Part shown: piece by piece, positions 24,104 to 36,100 of the stretch | How positions within the stretch are numbered: the stretch's first letter is position 1 | Layout: each line of letters starts with the position of its first letter | Source: Onthophagus taurus | Lineage: Eukaryota; Arthropoda; Insecta; Coleoptera; Scarabaeidae | DNA length: 64,000 nucleotides | Direction of reading: 5' to 3' | Assembly: GCF_036711975.1 (NCBI RefSeq) | Contig: NC_091971.1 | Location: forward strand, 3,541,501 to 3,605,500 | Position numbers and translations under genes: made by a program | Notes under the pieces: generated by a model | Database searches by the model: none | What the model was told of the DNA's origin: nothing | Seen by the model: the letters and a program-made list of their open reading frames with translations, nothing else

Positions 24104-27100
24104 TCATGAATCGAGAGGATCTGCTATTATGAGTTCGTCCGCTTCATTTATGGTTATCATCATTTTTTCATCATTACTAGAACTGTCTCCAGATACTGAT
24201 TGAGTTGACGTGCCTGTTTCCTGTAAAGAAAATAATTATTTAAAAATCATATAAAAAATAATTTGGTCAAAATCGCAAAATACAAGAAAAAAGATTTGAA
24301 ATATATCTTCTTCATAAATCCTTTGTTGTTCTTGATTCTCCCGATAATTATAATACTTGCCCTATCATCTTCTGTATCATTAAAATTCATATTTCCAAAC
24401 AACCATTTTTTAACTTTTCCTGATTCATCCTGATTACATTCTGTATTTTCAAAAATAATTTTGACTTCACTTTCATTGTTTTGTACCTCGGTTTTTGTTT
24501 CAGAATCATCATCATCGTTATCCTGAAAAATTTAGATATTCGTCTATCACAGAAATTCGTTCCAATTAAGTACTCCTTCCAATTAAAAATGCTCCAGATT
24601 TCCAATCACGCAAGACGCATTTTATTACGAAAAGAACAACAAAAAAAAATAAAGAAAAATCTAAGAGATACAAAAATTCTTACCGTTATTCTTTGTTTCT
24701 GATGTGTTTTGATATGTTTTGAAAGGTGGTCCGATCTCATAAACTTCTTGTTACACTCCACACATTGGAATCTTTTTTCACCAGTATGCGTGCGTTTATG
24801 CCTTTGAAGCTCGTCTGATCTTGTAAAGCGTTTTCCGCAAAATAACCAATTACAGACGAAAGGTCGTTCGCCGGTGTGCCACCTTAAGTGTGCTCTTAAA
24901 TGAGAAGTCTTCCCATAAACTTTATTACATCCGGGTATATGACAGATATGTTGTTTCTTTCGGTCTGTGTGGCGTTCTCCTTCAGAACAATTCGGGCAAG
25001 TACAAGCTACCCTTCGTACTCTCGGTTTTTCGTTGCTTTCCATTGCAGGAGATGCTGGTTGAGCTGGAGCTGATTCCACTTTAGCGTTCACAAAAACACC
25101 GGGGGATATTGTTGTTGCTTGAGGTTGTTGAGGTGTTGTTATACTTTGAAGAACTTGCCATTTTGTGGGATCTTGCGGATCTTGTTGGAGTTGTTGTCCA
25201 ACTGTGAGTTGAGGTTGAGTTTGAGCTTGGGTTATAACTTGAACGTTTCCTAAACCTGAAATTATAAAATTTGGGAATTAGAAATTTATTGTAAGTTGGG
25301 AATTTTATTTTTATTACCTGGTATGTTTTGTATAGTTGGTATTGTTTGTATATTAGGCACTTGAATAATGTTCCCAAGGTTTGTACTCCTAACTTGTTGC
25401 ACGTTAGTTGCGGGAATAATCGTAAATTGTTGTCCATTCGCGCCCGTGAAAGTCATTGGTTGAGTATCTGCTTGAACGGTAACGCTTTGTGAGGAGACTG
25501 GTGGTTGTTGCTGCGCTTCTTGTTGAGCGACGGAAGTGGCGATTTGTACTTGTTGAATCGGACCGCCTGGTGTGATGATGTTAGCTACTTGGGGTAAAAC
25601 TTGCTGCGCCTGAATTATATTGGGTAAAGCTGTGGATAATTGGATGGGTAAATGTATTGTTTGATAAATTGTCTGTCCGTTTCCGGATGATATAGGCACT
25701 TGCACTGGTATGGTCTGTTGCATAGGAAATTGTATCACTTGGGGTATCGTTGGTCTTACAGCAACACTTTGGCCGTTAGCCAATTGAACGGTTTGAATGT
25801 TTTGTAAATTTTGCAAATTTGCTGGAAGTACACCGGGTCCTCGAATGATTTGGCCTGGACTAAAAAGTTGTTGAGGTTGTTGTCCCGCCCCTATAAAAAA
25901 GTACTGCTATAAAAATTTGCTTTGAACTTTACGTCATCTTAACGTACCTGCTAATGACATCGCAGGAATTAGTAGGGTTTCTTGTCCATCCACCGTGACA
26001 GTTTGCATAGGTTGCATAACATTATAAGCGAGATTTTGTCCTTGGGCGGCAGCTGCTGCCGCCGCCAACCCCTGTTGTTGGAGTAGTTGTTGGGGGATGC
26101 CTACGGGTACGCTAAGGACTTGAGGTCCGTTGACGGGCAAGCCCTTCACGGGCGTCGTAGTCCCTGCCATCGCCTGTGGGGGCGTAGCGTTCTCGGCGGC
26201 CTGCTGCTGGGTCGAGGTGGGCCCGATCCTGCTGCAGGTGGCCGCCAACAGTGCCAACGGCGACGGGGTGGGCTTGCTCTCCTACAAACAGGAAGAAGAC
26301 GAGGCGTGGCTTCAGTATTTGGAATCGTGTAACGCATTTCACGTGATCGCGATGGGATGAGCGAAGGACAAAGGGAGCCGCGGGGGAAGAGGACGCCCAA
26401 CGGTTGTGGGTGGCGAGCGGAAGGAGGGTGAACGGGGTTTAACCCCTCAGGACCACCTACGAAGCTACTAAAATTCAAGATTGAACACGTGCGTGGATAA
26501 ATTCTCTTCGTTTAGGATAAATTACAAAATCATTTATTATTTATGGAGTACTTTCACTTTTACAATAACAATAGACTTTAATTAATTGGATTATGCTTTA
26601 TTCTACTTTTTAAAAGTAATGAATAATGAAATATATGTAGGATATTGTATTAATTAAATATGTAAGAAAGTTGATGTAAACGAGGGGATTTTGTACCCTT
26701 GTTGAAGTTAGCAAAGGGGGAAAATAGACGGTGGGAAATATTATAATCGTGCCTAGTGCCGAGTTCCCTCCCAAAAACGGTCGACAAGGCGGGACCCTAT
26801 ACCTCCCCTGGAGGACAGGCCGATCCGAGGGTCGCCCTAAATTCGGTACAAGGACCGCCAAAGATCCGTCCCCTTACTAGACGGCAAACAACCAGCAGTC
26901 CTTCGTAGAAACGAGTAAAGTAGGTACCAAAAATAAGTTGAACACAAAACGGAACGGAAAAGGACGTCGCAGTTATCGGTTAAAAATAAACGTCCGCCAG
27001 GTGCGCATAACAAACCATCGAATATATGCCAGGTGCTGATAGGAATAATGTCTAAAATGAAAACGAAAGAGAACGAGACGAAGAGAAATAAGAAAAGTAG

Positions 27101-27314
27101 CTCCGCCAGTGGTCACCTCGGTAAGTGGTGGCTCGACCTCCTCTATGAACACAAAGCAACACCCACAGAGACACGTCACGAGATGCACCCGCCCTAAACC
27201 CACGGCGTCGACCAACAAATCGCGGTCCACGGGGTATTCGAGATATTCGTGTGTTCCTCTCACCTGGTTTTCAACGTCGGACTCCTGTTTTATTGGCGAC
27301 ACTTCACTTGTCAT
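24104..27314 (-). CDS. Spps: Sp-family zinc finger transcription factor (Sp1/3/4 class, Spps-like)
   Basis: Six exons in minus order: 27314-27264, 26281-25948, 25890-25318, 25255-24684, 24522-24361, 24220-24104; about 602 residues, frame kept throughout. The start [13 protein letters not shown] leads into the Sp box [15 protein letters not shown], then long Gln/Ala-rich activation regions ([16 protein letters not shown] and onward), the CTCPNC box and three C2H2 fingers with the classic Sp contact residues ([24 protein letters not shown]) that bind GC boxes. In flies the class member Spps helps recruit Polycomb proteins. The fifth exon appears to end at a GC donor (AGG|GCAAGT), a rare but accepted type; the duplicate has GT at the matching position. 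Exon 1 lies in GC-rich sequence, and intron 1 (982 bp) is partly GC-rich. Confidence 0.92.
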
Positions 27315-27675
27315 CCTCGCGGACCGACACGAATTTCATCAGCATTGTTCGGGTTTTCGGGGTCCGTTTTCTAGTCACCGTACACGCACACAACTTGCAA
27401 TCGATATCGTCGTACGACGATTACTTCAAACGAAAACTTGAACGGATTAGATTTCGGTATCTACACCGCGACGATTTTCGAAAACGAGGGCGTGAGAAAA
27501 GTCAGCGGCAATTAAGTGATTCTGGGCGGCGATACCGATCCGGTCTTCACCACCCAACAACGCGACCCTGGTACTGTAACTTTGGTCGACACAGGCCGGG
27601 CAAACGAACACCAAACCACGCCATTCGCCAGCAGTGCGGAGCTTGTCACGGGAACGGTGGGGATAAAATCCAGTA
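27315..27675 (-). promoter_or_regulatory. GC-rich 5' region of the Sp gene
   Basis: About 360 bp with many CpG dinucleotides just upstream of the Sp start codon. It is probably 5' UTR and promoter. The overlapping open frames in it reflect the base composition, not genes. Confidence 0.5.
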
Positions 27676-28377
27676 TCCCATCCAGAAATTTTAACACAAC
27701 TAAAAATTATATATATAAATCAATAATTTATCATAATATTACCTTTTAAATTAAAAATAAATCGTCTATTAATTATTACTTTTTAGTAGATCCACAAAAA
27801 TAACGTCAGATTGACAACTAATTCATAACCTCAAATTTCTAATTGACATTTGACAACGTCAAATATATATTACATTTTATCGAGGTTCATCAAAACTAAG
27901 TGAAAATTTTTAACATTCATCCAGAAATTTTAACACAACTAAAATTAAATATAAATAAATAATAAATCATAATATTACCTTTTAAATTAAAAATAAATAC
28001 AAAATAACCTCAAATTTATGAGATGCAAACGTCAGCTTTCTACAGATTTCTGTTTCGTCAGACAACTAATTCATAACCTCAAATTTCTAATTGATATTTG
28101 ATAACGTCAAATCGATATTACATTTTAACTAGATTTTCCAATTTTTAAACATTTTTAACATTAATCCAGAAATTTTAACATAACTAAAACTATATGTATA
28201 AATCAATAATAGATCATAATATTCCCTTTTAAATTAAAAATAAATACAACATAACCTCAAATTTATGAAATGCAAACGTCAGATTGACAGCTACGTCATA
28301 ACCTCAAATTTCTCAAATTGATATTACATTTTATTGGGGTTCATGAAAATGAGCTAGATTTTCCAATTTTTAAACAT
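27676..28377. repeat. Three tandem copies of a roughly 240 bp unit
   Basis: Each copy begins CATCCAGAAATTTTAACA (about 27679, 27918 and 28163) and runs through CCTTTTAAATTAAAAATAAA and CATAACCTCAAATTTCT. Copies differ by small insertions and substitutions. Each holds CGTCA/TGACG pairs. No coding content. Confidence 0.75.
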
Positions 28378-29410
28378 GTGCTGACTACGGTCCTGAACTG
28401 CCCGCGAGCCAAGGGGCGTTAGCCATCTCAAATTGCACCTCCCCTCCACACCCCGCCGTGCGATTGACCTACATCGCGGCCAAATTTCATCGTATAATAT
28501 ACTCTTACCGATTTTTTTACATATAAAGCACCCGTAGTAAACACATTAAAAAAAAGGTTTGCACCTTCTATTGTAAAAATAGAATCTTGTGTGCGAACGG
28601 AATGTTGTCGTTATATTTGGAGTAGTTTTAAGGAGCTTGTTAAATTTAGATGCGATTCAGGGGCTGGTCCATGACGCGGGGGTGGCAATGGTAACGCCCA
28701 CTGCCTTGTACCTTCCTAATAATCTGGCTCCGATTCCCACAACTGCGCTTCCTTTGCCTCCTTTGGAATCCGTTTTTTTTATTTTGAGGTTAGGTTAGGT
28801 TACACGTGATAAAATCTTGTAGAAATGTAATAAGAAACTATATAAGGATGGGTTTTAACGTTTTATTATCGAGTAATAACACAGAACAATTTCCTTCTAT
28901 ATTTTTATATTTATAATACAGGTTGCGTTATAAAAATATTGCGTTTTATTAGTTTTTATAAGTCAACCTGTATTATTAACAACATTTTTAATTATTTCGA
29001 GGCAATCTTAGTATATTTGGTACATTTGTGAGTTTATTTTGTCAGAAAACAGACTAGATTCTCGTACTTTGTTTGCAACATAAATGGTAGAGACGATTGC
29101 AAACGTTTTGTTAAGTACGATGGACTTTTTTAAATACATAAACACATCCATAGTGGTTGCAATTAATGTGGGTAAGAAATGTGGTTTAAAGTATGGCACA
29201 TTCTCTCTTCAGTAAGATTTAGTTTTAGAAAAATTATTGCAGGCTTAATAAGAACAGTCTCTTTTTTTTTGTATTTATCTTGTGAAAAAAAATAATTTAA
29301 AAATTCTCTAGAAATAAGAAAAGAAATTTAGAAGTTTTAACAAACACATTTCAAATCAAATCAACAAAAACTATTAAGAAAAATTAAAATTGTCTACAAA
29401 AAAAATAATC
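28378..29410. other. Intergenic region with two GC-rich patches
   Basis: GC-rich blocks at about 28378-28480 and 28645-28770 stand out from the AT-rich context. The complement of the second has a short open stretch (GGKGSAVVGIGARLLGRYKA). I could not match either block to a known structural RNA or protein. The remainder to 29410 is AT-rich and includes the phosphatidylserine synthase 3' UTR. Confidence 0.35.
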
Positions 29411-31182
29411 TTAGTCTTCTTTTGAGAATGCAACGTCGTCGCCACTCATATGAGACATTTCCCCTCTTCCTTTCTTGTATTTCGTAGGACTAGACTCCCT
29501 GGAGACATCTCCACTTTTCTCCGGTTGATATTTGTTCCACATCACACACCCAAATATGAACAAAACAGTAATAATTAATTGCAATAATAACCAAACCATA
29601 ATGTTAATTGCTTGAGTTTGTCCAAAAAGCTCTTTTCCATGTTTAATACAAAGTAAAGCTTCAGCCACCATGATACAAACATAAACCCAGCATTGTGTCC
29701 CAACTCTTTTACAAGTAGTATCCGTTATATAACTGTAATATTGCCTTACAGATGGCGCGACAATCACCCCAATCAAAATTAAACGACCCGTGACGAACGG
29801 ATGTGAAGGGGGCATTTCAAATATATGTTTTAGAAAGAAAGTATTTAATTCAGAAGTTTGCCAGAAAATAACCAGTTGGCAAAGGGCTAAGACACGCATG
29901 TAAGAACATTTAGGGTCAAGCCATCTCACTGAAGTCCAACTTTCTGGGGTAAATTGCAAAACAGCTCTTTTAATTTTTCCTGTTGTTGTGTGAATATCTC
30001 TTATTGACGCCCATTTGTATTCGCGCATTTCTAACTTTTTACAAATGTATAATCCACACCAAATACCCAATCCATTACAAACCAATACATCAAGAATTAA
30101 GGCATCCCACCAACACTCAATAAAGTTAGGCAGTAAATGGGCGAAAGCAACCTCAGTGAATTCCCACATGATACTAATCGCCCATAAAATCCCTGTATGT
30201 CTAATTAGAATTCCTTTAAACATCCATCCCAAGAAATGACCCAAAGCAAATATATCCACATGACTCCAAACTCTTTCAAGGGTTATATCCGAACAATTCA
30301 CACCATACTCTCGTTCCATATCAATGTGAAATTCCGAGAGACTCGGATCTAACCATATCAAGATATTCCTAATCGTTTGGTAATTTTGAAATAGCAAAAA
30401 AAGCATTCCTAATAAATAAAGAACGCTAAATCCAAAGACTATTCTCCAAACAGCTGGATGAGGACGGATAAACGGTCCGTTAGGGAATGCCAAAACTGAG
30501 ATGATGAGGAAGAAAAATATGCAGCATAACATTCCGGTCCATATATTATTTTCGACATTATTCGTGTCTCTGAAAACAAAAAAAATGTAATTACTAACTT
30601 TGTTAACACAAATTTCACAATAAATAAGCCTATTACGCAGTAAGACCTTGAAACTTAAACCAAACACTTCCTGAATGCTATATAAACACTTTTATTATTA
30701 TGATTAACAATAAAATAGATTAACAAAGGTTTTTTTTAACACAAGCACCAAATAAATTTTCTTTGTATCGTTATCAAAGAAAAAAGGGTAAAAGGGCAAA
30801 TGTTAAAGTTCAATGGATCAAAAGTTAGGTAACGAAATGTATTTAACATCTATTCTTAGGTAACCTAAAACCAAATTAAAAATATCTCCATCAATTAAAA
30901 TCGTTTTACAATAAAAACAAAAAAACCCATGGTTTAAATCATTTAAACAATGACATTACACAAAATTATAAAATAAACATTAATTTCTTACCTAACGAAA
31001 GCGGTGTAAATGACGACACCAATTGATATCGCTAAAAGAGTGATCGTATGTGGTTTATAAAAGAAATCCAACGAGATCTCATCTACGGGTTTTTCGTTTA
31101 TCGTTACAAAGCTATCCACGCGCTTCCTCGGCGATGTGTTGTTTGCGTTTAAACGCTCTTCCATCTTTTCTATACGAACCAT
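29411..31182 (-). CDS. PTDSS1: Phosphatidylserine synthase
   Basis: Two exons, 31182-30992 and 30569-29411; 449 residues. The enzyme exchanges serine for the head group of phosphatidylcholine or phosphatidylethanolamine in the ER. The short cytosolic N-terminus (RKRVDSFVTINEKPVDEISL) leads into membrane segments (ITLLAISIGVVIYTAF, MLCCIFFFLIISVLAFP). Family blocks follow: GPFIRPHPAVWR, FALGHFLGWMFKG, SIMWEFTEVAFAHLLPNF, ECWWDALILDVLVCNGLGI, then several further membrane helices and a charged, Lys/Ser-rich C-terminus. Insects usually have one such gene, so 1 versus 2 is not decisive. The 422 bp intron (30570-30991) shows nothing unusual. The gene is head-to-head with EMC4. Confidence 0.95.
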
Positions 31183-31756
31183 TGATTATTTTGCATTATT
31201 TCACATAGAAAATTATCAAGATTTACGAGTATTTTTCGGTGAATATTAATTTCATTTGATCTTTTAGGTTAGGTGCACACGGTACCGAGCGATTGGCTAA
31301 TTTTTTCAAACAGTCACACCAACTTTGACAAAATAGAGAAACCAATAAAAAAAATACACGTAATCTATACGATTTAAATTTACATAAATGTATCAAAAAA
31401 ATACTTTAACTCGTTATTCATAAATCTTATCAACGATTTATCAATTAATTAAAAAAAATTAATTATTTTAAACATTCATTTTAATTTAGTTACAAACAGT
31501 ACCAACCGTGACTACAAAAATAACCGAAATTTATGATTACGTAAAATAAAAATATTAATTTAATCTTTTTTATTAACAACAAAAATCGTTAGATGTTTTA
31601 ATTTTGATTTTAAATTATACCAATAACCAATTTAAAAATTGTGTTGAGTTGATTATTGATTTATTTGTTCTTGTCAATTTATTAATTGGCACCATTGGCA
31701 GAATTAGAAATTGCAGCTTCGAAAATTGTGCTATTTTTTAAGCTAATTAGCTAATA
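31183..31756. promoter_or_regulatory. Bidirectional spacer between phosphatidylserine synthase and EMC4
   Basis: 574 bp of mostly AT-rich sequence between two divergent start codons. No TATA box and no gene seen. Confidence 0.4.
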
Positions 31757-32365
31757 ATGTCTGCAAAAACTGTGAATAAACGGTTTAAATGGAGCTTAGA
31801 ATCCACAAGGTATTAATTAAATAATATTTTACACAAATTTTTTTTTATAGGTTATGTTGCTCATATATGATACATCATTTATTTTAGATCAAATAAATCG
31901 TTAATAACAACTGATTTATCAACGTTAGCATCACCCCCAGCTTATAGCACATCGGGGGCTCTAAGTCATAGTGAAGTAACGAAGAAAACTGATACAAGTC
32001 ATTTAATTGTAAAGAAATCTTGGGAGTTGGCTTTAGCTCCATTGAAGCAAGTCCCTATGAATTTATTTATTATGTACATGGCGGGAAATTCGATTTCGAT
32101 ATTTCCAATAATGATGGTTGGAATGTTGTTTTTGCGCCCAATCCAAGCTTTGTTTTCAGTAAACAGCACCTTTAAGATGGTTGAAAATTCCAACGCTATC
32201 GGCCAGAAATGTGTGTATCTTTTAGGGAATTTAATAAATATTGGTTTGGCTTTGTATAAATGTCAAAGTATGGGGTTGTTACCTACACATTCGAGTGATT
32301 GGTTGGCTTTTATAGAGCCGCAGGCAAGACAGGAATATTTAGGAGGTGGAATGTTGTTAATGTAA
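31757..32365 (+). CDS. EMC4: ER membrane protein complex subunit 4
   Basis: Two exons, 31757-31809 and 31888-32365; 176 residues, close to the human length. EMC4 is part of the ER membrane insertase that places tail-anchored and multipass proteins. Seen: the basic N-terminus ([15 protein letters not shown]), the conserved [20 protein letters not shown], the first membrane helix ([18 protein letters not shown]), [20 protein letters not shown], and the C-terminal [10 protein letters not shown]. It is tail-to-tail with the small STMP1-like gene (97 bp between stops). Confidence 0.95.
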
Positions 32366-32462
32366 TTAATTTATTTAGGAAATTAGGGGAAAATAGAATG
32401 TAATAAAAATTTAAAACTAAATAAAACCTTTATTTACATGCGGAATAAAAGATTATTTTTAT

Positions 32463-32759
32463 TTATTGTTTCCTATGTTTATCAGCAAAGTCTTTTATTT
32501 TTTCTATAAGAGCAGATGGATCATCAACTCTAGGAACCTAAAACAATGGAGTAGTAATAATAGTGTTATTTAATTAGGGTATTTGTTTTTCATATCTGTT
32601 TTTGTGGAAAATGCGTTATAATTCTTAAAACTTACATCGTAATTCTGGCTAACGTAGATTCCAGCATACAAACCAACTAAAAAACTAACCTAAAAAGCAA
32701 TTAATTTTTTAGATATTAATTAAATCTTTTTTTTATAATCTTACCAGTCCTCTAACCAT
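32463..32759 (-). CDS. STMP1: Short transmembrane mitochondrial protein 1-like microprotein (DUF4535)
   Basis: Three exons in minus order, 32759-32745 (15 nt), 32689-32636 (54 nt) and 32537-32463 (75 nt), all phase 0 with GT-AG borders; 47 residues. The protein is MVRGL, then VSFLVGLYAGIYVSQNYD, then VPRVDDPSALIEKIKDFADK and a basic end. One membrane helix is followed by the QNYD(V/I)P motif and an amphipathic tail, the layout of STMP1 (also 47 residues in human), a mitochondrial inner membrane microprotein linked to respiratory chain function. It is too short and too split for ordinary ORF calling. It is divergent from the TRABD gene. Confidence 0.85.
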
Positions 32760-33144
32760 TGTAAACGATTGTTTTTATCAATAATTTATTGTTTAATAAT
32801 AGAACATTGATTTCCTTTGCACCTGATATGTAATGTAAAAGATCCACCAAAGGTGTCGCTACCATCAGCTGTCAAGACTGTCAAATTAAGAATTAGTTTG
32901 GTTATTTTTGCCTAAAAACAACAAAAAAATCATATTTGAGGCGTATTCCTCGCAATTTATTGTATTAAATTTCAAATTTTTGATATTTTGATTTTAAAAA
33001 CGTACTTAATAAGTTTTGTAAGTAAAAAGAAAGTACTTTTGCAATCAGCTGTCGCACTTAAGTTGTGATGTGTCGACGTTTCGTTTAGTTGTTAGCAGTT
33101 TGTAGATATTTTTGTAAAGAAATTAAGGTAGGAATTAATCGAAA

Positions 33145-36100
33145 ATGGATGTTTCAAATTTCGGTAAGTTTATAAATAAATTGGGGATTATTTTGTAGTT
33201 TTTCTCATTGAATAATTGGGGTTACGCAAACTTTAAAAGAAGCCAGTTAATCTTTCTTATCTTATATTTGATTCTAAATTGTAAACAACGTGATAATTTA
33301 ATTATGTATTATTTTAAAAAAATAAAATGAAAAAAAGTTATTTTAATGTAAAAAAAAAAAAAATTTGAGGTTAGGTTCAATCTTGTCAATTTTTTTTTAA
33401 ATCTTAAAGTATCTTAAATCTCATAATAATGATTGTCAAAAATGTTAAAGATTATTAAAAATAAAATTTTTCTTTTAGAACTTTCCGAAAGTACTGTAAA
33501 AATTGGCTCAGATTCAGAACCAAGTTCTGAAAAGAGTTTTGAAGAAATCGACGATGAAACTAAACACACAATAGAACATGAAGAGTTCGACAAATGTTTA
33601 CCTCAAACAGTAACTTTACTTCAACACCCCCAAACGGGGGCTAAAGTTTATGTAGTGGGGACTGCCCATTTCAGTCAAGAATCAAAAGATGAAGTTGTTA
33701 AAGTACATATTTTATTTACAAGAGAAGTAACACAACTGTGGCACACCAATTTTGATGAAATTTGGTACAGTCATAGAATGGACCAAAATAAGGTTTAAAT
33801 ATTTTTTATACGTGCGGTAAGAGCCCCTGAGCCGAGTTTTAGGGGGTTGAAAGTTTGGGGAAAAAGTACATTTTCGCTCATATTTCAAAAACGAAAAGTG
33901 CTATCAAAGTTTGATAAATTGAAACTGATATTCATTTTTAATAAGCTTCTTTTGATGTATCACACATCTATAACAGGGTGAAAGGGGGCGAACTACCCTT
34001 ATTTTTTCGGGTTTATTTAAAACATTAAATATACTTGTAATAATATATTTATAATAATATTAGTTAAGTGTTTTTTCTCATTCATCCTTGATCAACCCCA
34101 ACAAAGTTATGGGGGTTAATATGTTATAAAACTGTCAGGTATTTCGAAAATATTTTTAATACAAAAATGTTATGCCAAAGTAAGGCATATACGACATTTG
34201 GTTAACTCCCTCTTAAAAATTAATTCTATTCCAGGCGTTACTTGTCGAGGTTGGCGCAATTTGTCAGAGTATTTGTTTTATATATGAAGTAAAAATGTTT
34301 GAAAATGGTTATAAGGGCTGGAAGTTAGGGGAAGAAATAAATATAAAACTTCTAGATAAATAAGTTATTTTATTTATTTATGAGTTGAAAACCAGCTAAC
34401 AAAAGAAATGATTGAATAAACAAAAAAAAAAATTATTATAGGTACATTATTAATTGATTAATTGAAAATTTGTCTCCTCAATTATTTAAAGCATCACATA
34501 TGTGGGTTCAACGTTTTAAGAAGGCAAATCGGTTAGTAAGCAGAAAAATAATAAAATTATATCACAAAAACAAATTGGAAATGTTGATCGCGTAAAAAAA
34601 ACCCAACCCAACCCATAGTTATACTATTCAACCTATAATATCTGCTGATGGAAAACTTCTTTCACCACTTTTAATTGTTTAAGGTGTCAAATACAATGTT
34701 TAAAGCCGATAATACTTACGTTTTGGCATCAAAATCATTAAAATTAACATCAACACATATGAAAAGTTGGCTACAAAATGTATATTATCCAAATACTGGT
34801 TCCAAATCATTATTATTATTGAATTCTTGGAGTGGCCATTGTCCTAAAGTTATTAGTGTAGTATACCATACCTGCAGAGACAACCAGTCAAATACAACCC
34901 CTATATGTATTTGGTTTCAGCTTGACCAAGTTATACTTGTATGATTTCAATTTACATCAGAGAGATAATATATTAAAATTGCAGTCTCTAACACATAACC
35001 AATTGTCTTCCCAAGGGCCAAAGCTTGTTAAAAATGAATATCAATTTACTAAATTCTAAAATGCTTTTTCTCCTTTTTCTATGACTGTCCCAAATTTCAT
35101 CGAAATCGGTGTGCCACAATTGCGTTACTTCCCTTGTTAGAACATTTTTCGTAGAATTAACTTTAAAAATAAATGTAGGTGATTAATACAGTTCTTCCAC
35201 ACATCGTTATTTTGGAATTATGCGATGCCAGAAAAAACATTCTTCAAATGGACGAAAAAGCTATCCTCGAACAAGCCGAAAACATCAATTTAGAAATGAT
35301 TCGTGGGATGATTAAAAAGAATGGATTATATTATGGGGTCACTTACTTATTGTTATTGAATTTAAGCGCTCATTTAACAAAGCAAATCGGTATGGCACCA
35401 GGGGGAGAGTTTAGAGTTGCTTTTAAGGAGGTTATAATCATAAAAATGAAATAAAAAGGAAAAATTCAAGAATCATTATGTGGCTTAAAAATCGACGATT
35501 TTTTTAATCAATGTGATATGACGTCACAAGCAATGTTAACCATACATTTTCCTATTAAACCGGTCAACACCTAACTTACAAATTGTTTATTTTATGGCCA
35601 TACACAAAATCAATTTGATTAACTTAAAAGTAAAGTTATTTTCACGAAATTATGTGAGATTACAACGTATATTTCCTGATGAAACACCCTTGTTTTTCTT
35701 AGGCTTTCGATGAATAACGACTGACTGCTTGTCGTTAGATAGACTGTGTATAAATAGACTCAGTGCTAATATTAGAACTAATACTAGACCTAGAACTAGA
35801 AACATTCGGATTTAGTCGCACGTCTCTCAAAACGGCTAAACCCGAATGATTCTAGTTCTTGTGTTAGTTCTAGCGATAGTGTTAGTGTAAAACTAGAACT
35901 AACACTGGACCTAGAACTAGAAATATTCGGGTTTAGCTGCACGTCTCTAAAGATGACTAAACCCGAATGTTTCTAATTCTAGGTCTAGTGCTAGTTTTAC
36001 TTTTTGTTCAATAAAAATATACAACAATCTAGCATTGAATAACAAATAAAACTAGAACAAACACTAGACCTAGAACTAGAAAGTTTCGGGTTTAGCCGTG

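Noticed and set aside
26973-27314. Minus-strand frame of 113 codons reading past VENQ
   Set aside because: Only the first 17 codons are coding (Sp exon 1). A GTGAGA donor follows and the continuation is intron.
27109-27749. Overlapping plus-strand frames of 77-147 codons
   Set aside because: Caused by GC-rich promoter and 5' UTR sequence of the Sp gene; no conserved protein features.
28589-28798. Plus-strand frame of 69 codons over a GC-rich patch
   Set aside because: No family match and no splice or promoter support; kept only as an unexplained GC-rich island.
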